The notes beneath the pieces are model-generated. The model worked only from the letters and a program-made list of their open reading frames with translations. It made no database searches and was not told the DNA's origin. A stretch of DNA of 64,000 nt. Source: JAIESQ01 sp964495375. GTDB taxonomy: Bacteria > Planctomycetota > Planctomycetia > Pirellulales > JAEUIK01. The stretch covers positions 7,224 through 71,223 of the forward strand of contig CAZBWM010000028.1 of assembly GCA_964495375.1 (NCBI GenBank), written 5' to 3'. Positions 25,707-32,668 of the stretch are shown here, piece by piece. The translations under genes were made by a program, and so were the position numbers. Position 1 is the first letter of the stretch. Each line of letters opens with the position of its first letter.

Positions 25707-27245
25707 ATGTCAGACGTGCAAGCACAAGTCGCGTTCGCCGGGGTCGATCAGGTGATCGCGGCCCGCCTGCGCTTCGAGCCTGGTGTCGCGCCGAGCGTCT
25801 GCTGGTTGGACATCGTGCCGCAAGCAGCGCTGGCCAGCGAACAGGGGATGCTCGAGCTCTCCTGCGGCGACACTTACCTGGCGCTGCCCGATTGCCAGGT
25901 CGATCGCGCGTCGCTGGTCCGCAACGGCGACGGCCACATCGAGCGGTTGGCCATCTTCGATCGTCGCTGGCGCTGGAACTTCGCTCAACTCAGTGGCCAC
26001 TATAACCAGCGGCACGACAATGCCACGCTGGTCGACGGCACCGAGCGCACGCCCGACGAGTTGGCCGCGCTCTGCTTCGACGCGCTCGGCGAACTGACAG
26101 CGGAAACCGCCTCCCTGGCCACGGCCGCGCGCCCCGCGTTTCAGGCGACCGCCGCATCCGCTTCGCAACTGCTCGGCCGGCTTGTCGAGCAATTCGGTTG
26201 TCGCGTGGCGCTGGGGCTCGATAACACGGCCCGTGTTTGTCTGTTGCGTGGCGGAATCGAATTGCCGATCTCGCTCGACGTGATGCGCGCCGGCTCGCGC
26301 GCGATTGGCCCGGCGCGTCCCGAGCGCCTGCGCATTGTCGGAGGTCCGACCCGTTATCAGTGCGATCTGCGGCTCGAAGCGGTCGGCCCTGAGCTCGATG
26401 GCCGCATCGTGCCGATCGACGATTTGTCGTACACTCCCTCTGGCGGTTGGGGCACGGCCGATCTCGAGCACTTTCAGGCGATCGCCGACCTGAAGCTGCG
26501 CGAGCTCGCCTTGCAGAGCGTCTTCCGCTGGTATCGCGTCAGCGTGCCGGTCGAATTGCCGGCGAGTGAAATGCTCGCCGAGCGGCAGCGTTTTCTGCCG
26601 CTGCACGCCGCGCAGATCGAGCTCGAAGCGGCCACCGCAGGCGTGCGGCCACGCGGTCGTGCGCCGTTGGTATTTGGCCGCTGGTGCGATTATCCCTGGC
26701 AGAGTGCCAATCGCGCGGCAACCCTCGCGCCCCTTGCGCGGCCCCCCAGCGCCGCCGAGGCCCCGGCGATCGTCAGCACGCCCTTCGACTTAGATGCCTC
26801 GGGCGGATTAGTGATATTCGCGGCGCCGGTCGTCCGCTACGCAGGCAGCAATCGCTTCGCGCCGGCCGAGCTGGTGTTGCGCACCGCGATCGGTGTGCGC
26901 GAAAGTAGCACGAACCAACCGCGCCGCTGGCAGCTCGATCGCGAATTGGTCCCCGGCGGTTCGACCACCGCGGTCGAAATCGTCGACGAGCTGACGCGCT
27001 GCCTGGTGTTGGAGTACGACGCCGGCGACTACTCGCTCACGGGCGCGACCGACAACGCCGCGGCGCTGGCGGTTGAGGCCGACGTCTATCTCGATGCGCT
27101 CCAGCGGCGCCATGCTGAGCGCACACCGCAGTTCGTCGAGTACGCCGGCTTGCAGCCACTGGCGCCCGACGGCTCAATCGACGCGGTCGAGTGGTCGATC
27201 GGCCCTGAGGGCGCTACCACCCGCGCCTGGCGCGACACGACGTAG
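25707..27245 (+). CDS. putative baseplate/tail-hub structural protein, 512 aa
   Basis: The sequence is beta-rich and lacks signal or membrane segments. Features seen are VIAARLRFEPGVAPSVCWLD, AIFDRRWRWNFAQLSGHYNQ, TERTPDELAALCFDALGELT, and a C-terminal LVLEYDAGDYSLTGATDN block. Its organisation (beta domains flanking a helical T-P-DELAALC segment) is like baseplate-hub or tail-associated proteins that follow tail-tube genes. The family is not recognised and enzymatic motifs are absent. Confidence 0.5.
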   Translation: MSDVQAQVAFAGVDQVIAARLRFEPGVAPSVCWLDIVPQAALASEQGMLELSCGDTYLALPDCQVDRASLVRNGDGHIERLAIFDRRWRWNFAQLSGHYNQRHDNATLVDGTERTPDELAALCFDALGELTAETASLATAARPAFQATAASASQLLGRLVEQFGCRVALGLDNTARVCLLRGGIELPISLDVMRAGSRAIGPARPERLRIVGGPTRYQCDLRLEAVGPELDGRIVPIDDLSYTPSGGWGTADLEHFQAIADLKLRELALQSVFRWYRVSVPVELPASEMLAERQRFLPLHAAQIELEAATAGVRPRGRAPLVFGRWCDYPWQSANRAATLAPLARPPSAAEAPAIVSTPFDLDASGGLVIFAAPVVRYAGSNRFAPAELVLRTAIGVRESSTNQPRRWQLDRELVPGGSTTAVEIVDELTRCLVLEYDAGDYSLTGATDNAAALAVEADVYLDALQRRHAERTPQFVEYAGLQPLAPDGSIDAVEWSIGPEGATTRAWRDTT

Positions 27246-27714
27246 CACGCTAACGCCATGTGCTCACCACGACGACACAACGACACGACGAAGCGCTCCC
27301 TCGTGTGCCACTGCTTGGCAGTCGGCGGATATGGCGTCGCATTACGCTTGCGGCGACCGCCGACGAACAAGCAGTGCCGGAGACTGGAGTCGTTTCCGGC
27401 GCTCGACCTTGGCCAACGATTCAACGTTGACCGGAAGGACTCCTGTCCCCCTCGATGCTTCGCGAAACGTAGTCTCGCGCGAAGGCGCAAAGAAGAACAA
27501 ATACATCCACAGAAAACACAGAAGAGCACAGAAGAAATGTTGGGATGCGCAATCCACGATCGCTCGTTCTTTTCCCTTCTGCGAAATTCTGCGCCTTCTG
27601 CGGATCACAAGCTCCCCCGTCTCTCTTTGCGCCTTGGCGCCTTTGCGCGAGATCCGCATCACTTGCCCTGCCACTAGTCACTGACCCCTAGCCCCTGACC
27701 CCTAGCCCCTACCC
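27246..27714. repeat. families B (copy 6), C and E
   Basis: A B-type left half (27303-27377) is joined to the nested inverted pair GGAGACTGGAGTCGTTTCCG / CCGGAAGGACTCCTGTCC (27376-27455). A C element follows: CTCGCGCGAAGGCGCAAAG (27474), CACAGAAAACACAGAAGAGC (27510), TTCTGCGCCTTCTGCGGATC (27588), CTTTGCGCCTTGGCGCCTTT (27626). TGACCCCTAGCCCCTACCC (to 27714) abuts the ATG at 27715 without a ribosome site. Confidence 0.78.
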
Positions 27715-28998
27715 ATGACGTATTCCCCCCGCGGCAATCTCGTTCGCTGGCTCAGTTTTCGTAACGACTCTGGCGAGACCATCCCTCCCTGCGCCGTGAT
27801 GCGGATCACCGGGGTCGTCGAAATCCAGGGCCAGGCCGTCCTCACGGTCGACAAGCCCAACGCCGACGGCGGCACGCACTATGTTTTCAACGGCGCGTTT
27901 GCCGTCGCCGCCGACGACTTCGGCAGCGCCACGCACAGCTTTCCCTGCTGCGCGCTCTTCAACCCGGCCGACGCGCCGGCCGTCGGTCAGCAGTGGGGCG
28001 CGCAGTCGGGGAGTTGGGCGATCAAGAAAAACAACAGCGGCTATCGCGTCGTCGGCTCGGCAATCGAGGGGCGCGTCGAGATCGTCCGCGGCGAACAGTC
28101 AGCGCTCCTCTGGGCGAACGCGACCGCCACCTGGACACGCGTCTCCGGCCCGAATGCCAGCTACGTCGATTGCCACCGCGCGCTCGATAAAGACGGTACG
28201 CCCGAGCTCGACGCCGACGACAACCCGATCGAAGTCCGCGTCTACTTGCCCAGCGACGACGCCGGCAAAGTCCACCCGAACGTGCGGGCCGACCAAACGA
28301 TCGCCTACCTGCTCGACCCCGCCGGCACGCCCTACTCGGTCGACGCCAAAGTGGCCGACGATCCGATCGGCACCGTCAAAATGTGGGTCGGCAATATCGC
28401 CACATTGCGCGGCGGCTGGCGCGAGTTGTCGGTCATGCGCGGGCGGTTTCCTGTCGGCGTCGGGCCTGGTGACGAGTACTACGATCCTTCGACCTTGGGC
28501 GCCGCCGATGGCGCCTCGCATCACACGCACGACGATCACGTCTTCACGCCGACGGGCACCGTCGAAGCGACGGCCAGCGGTTCGGCGTCGCTGACGGGTG
28601 GTGGGATCACCGGCTCCGGCACGATCCACACCTCGAGCGAGTTAACCGGCATCACCATCGCCGATCACGATCCGCACTACCACTCGCTATCGTATGGCGC
28701 CGGAACGGCCCAAAGCGGCGCCGGGCAACCGGTCAATCATTCGCTCTCGGCCGATACCACGGCCGAGAAATCGGCCGGCAGCCCCACGAGCTTGTCGCAC
28801 AACCTGACCGACCCCGGTCACGAGCACTCGCTCGACGCCGCCGACGTAGCCGCCGCGCTCTCGCTCTCGGGCACGGTCGACATCACGGGTCTCGACGTTA
28901 GCGCCTCGCTCGAACTCGATGAAGTCACGCTCGAACACGACGACCGCGGCCACATCCCGCCGTTCTCGGCCATCTACTTCATCGAACGGTTTGAGTAG
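27715..28998 (+). CDS. tail-collar/fibre-like protein, His-rich, 427 aa
   Basis: Residues 235-270 and the end match phage tail-collar logic: RGRFPVGVGPGDEYYDPSTL then LGAADGASHHTHDDH, and a C-terminal HDDRGHIPPFSAIYFIERF like the RPPYxxxxFI ending of collar domains. Between them lie about 130 residues rich in Ser, Thr and Gly, with seven or more His in HxH or DHDPHYH settings. Trimeric phage fibres often coordinate iron through HxH motifs, so a metal-stabilised fibre is plausible. Residues 1-190 are beta-rich. It is the last gene of the structural block. Confidence 0.62.
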   Translation: MTYSPRGNLVRWLSFRNDSGETIPPCAVMRITGVVEIQGQAVLTVDKPNADGGTHYVFNGAFAVAADDFGSATHSFPCCALFNPADAPAVGQQWGAQSGSWAIKKNNSGYRVVGSAIEGRVEIVRGEQSALLWANATATWTRVSGPNASYVDCHRALDKDGTPELDADDNPIEVRVYLPSDDAGKVHPNVRADQTIAYLLDPAGTPYSVDAKVADDPIGTVKMWVGNIATLRGGWRELSVMRGRFPVGVGPGDEYYDPSTLGAADGASHHTHDDHVFTPTGTVEATASGSASLTGGGITGSGTIHTSSELTGITIADHDPHYHSLSYGAGTAQSGAGQPVNHSLSADTTAEKSAGSPTSLSHNLTDPGHEHSLDAADVAAALSLSGTVDITGLDVSASLELDEVTLEHDDRGHIPPFSAIYFIERFE

Positions 28999-29246
28999 TG
29001 GTCTTGTAGGGTGTGCGCAGCACACCAGCTTTCCTGAACGTAAATAAAGTCTCGCGCAAAGTCGCTAAGGCGCACAGAAATACAAGTAGACAAGTCCATC
29101 CGCAGAAGTCGCAGCAGGGAGACGAGTGAAGTTTAGTGGGTTACGCAGCGCAGCATTTCTTCTGTGTCATTCTGTGCTTTCTGTGGATGTATTCCCTCTC
29201 CCTTTGCGCCTTAGCGCCTTTGCGCGAGGTCTTCCAATCTTCATGC
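28999..29246. repeat. family F and family C repeats at the right edge of the phage-like block
   Basis: Family F palindrome (29006-29026), then a C element: CTCGCGCAAAGTCGCTAAGG (29052), CGCAGAAGTCGCAG (29101), TTCTGTGTCATTCTGTGC (29160), CTTTGCGCCTTAGCGCC (29202), TTTGCGCGAGG (29219). No gene is seen. Confidence 0.75.
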
Positions 29247-29753
29247 TCAGCGATGTGCCACGACTTTCCCATACAGCACCTCGACCACGCCGGCCAACAC
29301 GTCGGCCTGGTCGGTCTCCAGAATCAGCGCCGCCTTGGCCAGCAAGTCGCGCTTGCGATTGATCGACTCGACCACCTGCCGCGCGCCGTCACGCGTCAGC
29401 GCCCCGCCTGTGCCGAAGTGGCTGTACAACTCGTCGAAGTCTGCCGCGCTCCAGCCATCGAACGCCGCCGGCGTTTCGGCCACGACCTCGTCGACCAGCG
29501 GATTCGTCTGCCGATCGAACGAGCGATACGCCAACAGCGCAGGCGTTTGAAACAGCTCGTCGGCCGGCACCCCCAGGCCCGCCGCCAGCTTGTGCAAGGT
29601 GCGCGCGTGCGGCTTCACGCCGCGATCGGTCAGCAGCGCCTTGAGCGTGCGCAGGTCGACCCCCGAGGCTTCGACCAGCGCGTCGAGCGTCAGCCCGCCA
29701 CGCGCCATCAGGCGGCGCAAGTTCTGTGACAGGTTTTGAGAATTTTCAGTCAC
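29247..29753 (-). CDS. XRE-family transcriptional regulator, 168 aa
   Basis: Residues 8-70 form a Cro/CI-type HTH: LRRLMARGGLTLDALVEASG, then DLRTLKALLTDRGVKPHART, LHKLAAGLGVPADELF. The C-terminal 100 residues are helical (FDELYSHFGTGGALTRDGAR, QVVESINRKRDLLAKAALIL). It begins at GTG 29753 and is transcribed away from the gene at 29973. It is the only regulator near the phage-like block and lies on the opposite strand, the position expected of a repressor or regulator. Confidence 0.78.
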   Translation of the reverse strand: MTENSQNLSQNLRRLMARGGLTLDALVEASGVDLRTLKALLTDRGVKPHARTLHKLAAGLGVPADELFQTPALLAYRSFDRQTNPLVDEVVAETPAAFDGWSAADFDELYSHFGTGGALTRDGARQVVESINRKRDLLAKAALILETDQADVLAGVVEVLYGKVVAHR

Positions 29754-29825
29754 GGCAAAACTAAGTCAGCAACAAAGATACAAAAACAAGCGGTCGAAAT
29801 CCGTCTCGAATATGCACTTTTTGTG

Positions 29826-29855
29826 TTGACGAAATACTGTACGTAAGCATAGTAT
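29826..29855 (+). promoter_or_regulatory. candidate promoter with overlapping operator
   Basis: TTGACG (29826-29831) and TAGTAT (29850-29855) are spaced 18 bases apart. Within it ATACT (29834-29838) and AGTAT (29851-29855) form an inverted repeat 12 bases apart. That suits a dimeric XRE repressor controlling the gene at 29973, and perhaps its own gene. Confidence 0.4.
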
Positions 29856-29972
29856 CGGTCGCGGCGGAAGCAAACGAAAAACGCCGGCAATTCATCGGGC
29901 GACCAGGGAACAAACCACATCAAGACCGCAGAAAACCGCGCTACGCCACCCCAGAAAAGGAGGGCCCCTCGA

Positions 29973-30296
29973 GTGACGCAATCCACGCATCCGACGTTTC
30001 GTGTCTGGCTGGTCGGTTTCGACCGCTGGCAGCCAACCACCTGGTACGAGATCCCCCCCGAGGCCGTGGCCATCGAGCCGGCCGACGAAGACTGCATGAC
30101 GGGGGATGCCGCCACGTTATTCGTGCAGGGGTTCAACGAAATCACCCTCGCCCGGCATAGCCAGATTTGGGCGATCCCCGTGCCGGTGCACGTCACTTAC
30201 GAGCACGACCTGGTGCCGGGGCAGCGCCTGCTAGCCGCAGCCATCGTCGACGGCGCGCCCAAGCGCCTGCTGAAGGAGGCCAGCAGCGCTTCGTGA
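29973..30296 (+). CDS. unknown protein, 107 aa
   Basis: A strong AGGAGG (29958-29963) sits 9 bases before GTG 29973. The protein is beta-rich: FRVWLVGFDRWQPTTWYEIP, DAATLFVQGFNEITLARHSQ, IWAIPVPVHVTYEHDLVPG. No signal peptide is present. The family is not recognised. It is divergent from the XRE gene and probably under its control. Confidence 0.6.
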   Translation: MTQSTHPTFRVWLVGFDRWQPTTWYEIPPEAVAIEPADEDCMTGDAATLFVQGFNEITLARHSQIWAIPVPVHVTYEHDLVPGQRLLAAAIVDGAPKRLLKEASSAS

Positions 30297-30470
30297 GGTG
30301 TCGTCAGAAAAAGCAATCTCGATCTCGCGCCAAGGCGCCAAGACGCAAAGCGGGGAGAACATCCACAGAAAGCACAGAATGACGCAGAAGAAATGTTCAG
30401 TAGTGTGATTGACGTCAATTCGCCCGTAATCCTTCTGTGTCCTTCTGCGGCTTCTGGGGATCAGGTTTTT
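30297..30470. repeat. family C repeat invading the MgtC-like gene 3' end
   Basis: CTCGCGCCAAGGCGCCAAG (30324), CACAGAAAGCACAGAATG (30364) and the right arm CTTCTGTGTCCTTCTGCGGC (30432) form a C element. The stop codon and last 15-20 codons of the minus-strand gene lie in the right arm. Confidence 0.72.
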
Positions 30471-30966
30471 TCTCGCCCTCCCCTTTTTCGGCGTGTCGAT
30501 GGCGGAAGCGCTTGAGAAACATTTCCACCGGCACCAGCACCATCAAAATGCCCAGCGTCAACAACGCCCCGAACACCGGCAGCCACCACTTGCCGAGGCC
30601 AACCGCCACGCCCAGCGCCGCGGTGAGCCAGATCGTCGCGGCCGTGGTCAGCCCGCGCACGCGGCGCTCGCTCGATAATTTCAGCACGTTGCCGGCGCCG
30701 ACGAAGCCGATACCGGCGGCCACTCCTTGCACGGCTCGCGAGATGGCATCGTCCGACGCGCCCGCCTCGACGAGCGCCAGCACGAACAGCGTCGAACCGA
30801 GTGACACCAGCATGTGGGTGCGCAGCCCAGCCTCCTTGTTCGTCAACTCGCGTTCGATCCCGATCAAGCCGCCAACCAATGCGGAGAAGAGTAGCTTGAC
30901 CGTTACGCGCAGCACATCTCCACCGCCCGGCAAGTCGTTTACGAATTGTTCAACGAAATCGTTCAT
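30415..30966 (-). CDS. MgtC/SapB-family membrane protein, 183 aa
   Basis: I start at 30966 (MNDFVEQF), since the 18-residue extension to 31020 overlaps the preceding gene. The core matches MgtC: FSALVGGLIGIERELTNKEA, GLRTHMLVSLGSTLFVLAL, GIGFVGAGNVLK, RGLTTAATIWLTAALGVAVG. Four to five membrane helices are apparent. The C-terminal 20 residues (KKPDPQKPQKDTEG) are encoded by the family C repeat, so the natural tail has been replaced or extended. MgtC proteins inhibit or modulate membrane ATPases and help survival in low magnesium; the specific role here is unknown. Confidence 0.85.
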   Translation of the reverse strand: MNDFVEQFVNDLPGGGDVLRVTVKLLFSALVGGLIGIERELTNKEAGLRTHMLVSLGSTLFVLALVEAGASDDAISRAVQGVAAGIGFVGAGNVLKLSSERRVRGLTTAATIWLTAALGVAVGLGKWWLPVFGALLTLGILMVLVPVEMFLKRFRHRHAEKGEGEKKPDPQKPQKDTEGLRAN

Positions 30967-30985
30967 CGGCGCACTCGATTGGAAA

Positions 30986-32356
30986 TTAGGATTGCGTAGC
31001 GTGCAGAATCCCCGCTTCAATCGCCAGACAAATGCGGTCCAGTTCGTCGAGCGAGATCGCCAAGGGTGGCAGCACCACGACCACGTTGCCCAATGGCCGC
31101 GCGAACACGCCCCGCGCGCGTGCGTGCCGGCAAGCGGCCAGCCCGCGCTGCTGGCTCCACGGATACGGCTCGGCGGTTTCTCGATCTTGCACCAGTTCGA
31201 TGCCCGCCATCAAGCCACATTGTCGCACATCGCCGACGTGTGTCTGCTGGCCGATCCGCGCCAAGTGCTCGCCGAGCCGCGCGATCTTGGCCGGCAACTG
31301 CGCGAGCGTTTGCTCCTCGTCGAACACCTCGAGCGCGGCCAGCGCCACGGCCGCGGCCAGCGGGTTTCCACCGTACGTATGACCATGATAGAAGGCCTTC
31401 GACTCCGCGGCGGTCCCCAGAAATGCGCGCCAGATTTCATCGGTCGCCAGCGTGGCCGCCATCGGCAGGTAGCCACCGGTCAGCCCCTTGGCCAGACACA
31501 AGAAGTCGGGCGACACCCCTTCGTGCTCGCAAGCGAACATCCGCCCCGTGCGGCCAAAACCAACCGCCACCTCATCGGCCACCAGCAGCACGTCGTACTT
31601 GCGCGTCAACTCGCGCACGCCGCGCAAATAGCCAGCCGGGTGTGTGAGCATGCCGGCCGCCGCTTGCATCAACGGCTCGATAATCACCGCGGCCACGCGG
31701 CGGTGCTCGGCCGCCAGCAGAGCTTCAAGCCGTGCCAGATAGTAATCGAGCGCCCCTTCGCGCGACACGCCTGCCGGCCGGCGATACAAATTGGGCGCCG
31801 GCGCTCGCAGGGTCTCGAACAATAGCGGCTCGAACATCGCATGAAACCGCTCGACGCCGCCGACGCTGACGCTGCCGATCGTATCGCCGTGATAAGCATC
31901 GCTCAGGGCAATAAAGCAATTCTTCTCGGGCCGCGGTCCCCACTCGTCATCCCAGGCGCGTTGCCGCCAGTATTGAAAGGCCATCTTCAGCGCGACTTCG
32001 ACCGCCGTCGCGCCGTCGTCCGAAAAGAACACATGCCCCAGCCCGGGCGGCGCCAACCGCACGAGCCGCTCAGCCAGGCGAATCGTCGTCGGGTTCGACG
32101 CCCCCAACAACGTGGTATGCGCCACCCGATCCAATTGCTCGCGTACGGCCGCGTCGAGCCGCGGATGGCGATGCCCATGCACGTTGCACCACAAGCTGCT
32201 CACGGCATCGAGATACTCGCGACCGTCGATATCGACCAGCGTGCAACCGTGGGCCGCGGTGAAGATCAGCGGCTCGTACTCCTGCATCTGGGTGAAGGCG
32301 TGCCAGACCAGCTCGCGATCCCAGCGCTCGAGTTGTTCGCGACTCGGTTCAGACAT
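30986..32356 (-). CDS. bioA: adenosylmethionine-8-amino-7-oxononanoate aminotransferase, 456 aa
   Basis: This is a PLP class III aminotransferase, used in biotin synthesis to convert KAPA to DAPA with SAM as amino donor. Seen are WHAFTQMQEYEPLIF at the N-terminus, SLWCNVHGHRHPRLDAAV, the SDAYHGDTIGSVSVGG block, VADEVAVGFGRTGRMFACEH, and the PLP-lysine in LCLAKGLTGGYLPM. WHPFTQ-type N-termini and GHRHP are diagnostic of BioA. The ATG at 32356 is used; GTG 32359 just precedes it. No other bio gene is in the window. Confidence 0.93.
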   Translation of the reverse strand: MSEPSREQLERWDRELVWHAFTQMQEYEPLIFTAAHGCTLVDIDGREYLDAVSSLWCNVHGHRHPRLDAAVREQLDRVAHTTLLGASNPTTIRLAERLVRLAPPGLGHVFFSDDGATAVEVALKMAFQYWRQRAWDDEWGPRPEKNCFIALSDAYHGDTIGSVSVGGVERFHAMFEPLLFETLRAPAPNLYRRPAGVSREGALDYYLARLEALLAAEHRRVAAVIIEPLMQAAAGMLTHPAGYLRGVRELTRKYDVLLVADEVAVGFGRTGRMFACEHEGVSPDFLCLAKGLTGGYLPMAATLATDEIWRAFLGTAAESKAFYHGHTYGGNPLAAAVALAALEVFDEEQTLAQLPAKIARLGEHLARIGQQTHVGDVRQCGLMAGIELVQDRETAEPYPWSQQRGLAACRHARARGVFARPLGNVVVVLPPLAISLDELDRICLAIEAGILHATQS

Positions 32357-32668
32357 CACAGAGTGTTCAGTGTTCAGTTGGCAGTGTTCAGTAAGTTAGC
32401 CGCGGAGTTTACTCCGCGCGCCAGCTTGCGCGACGTCACGAAGGCCACAGAGAAATACAGGTCTCACGCCAAGGCGCTAAGTCGCAAAGAAGACGGAGAG
32501 AGTCCTGATCCACAGAAGGCGCAGAAGAACACAGAAAGAAGAGCAATGTGTCATGGATTGCGCAATGCCGAGTTTCTTCTGCAACATTCTGTGAATTCTG
32601 TGGATGTCTGCTCTTGGTCTTCTTTGCGCCTTGGCGCCTTTGCGCGAGGCCGTTTGATCCCCTCTTCT
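32357..32668. repeat. family D, family A half-element and family C
   Basis: GTGTTCAGTGTTCAGTTGGC (32363-32382) is D type. A single family A arm (GTTAGCCGCGGAGTTTACTC, 32395 to about 32427) has no partner. A full C element follows: CTCACGCCAAGGCGCTAAG (32463), CACAGAAGGCGCAGAAGAAC (32511), TTCTGTGAATTCTGTGGATG (32588), CTTTGCGCCTTGGCGCCTTT (32623). Confidence 0.75.

Noticed and set aside
1797..29026. family F palindromes at both sides of the phage block as attachment sites
   Set aside because: The same palindrome also occurs inside the block (13756, 25414) and as a variant at 34349; no integrase is present, so it is a dispersed repeat.
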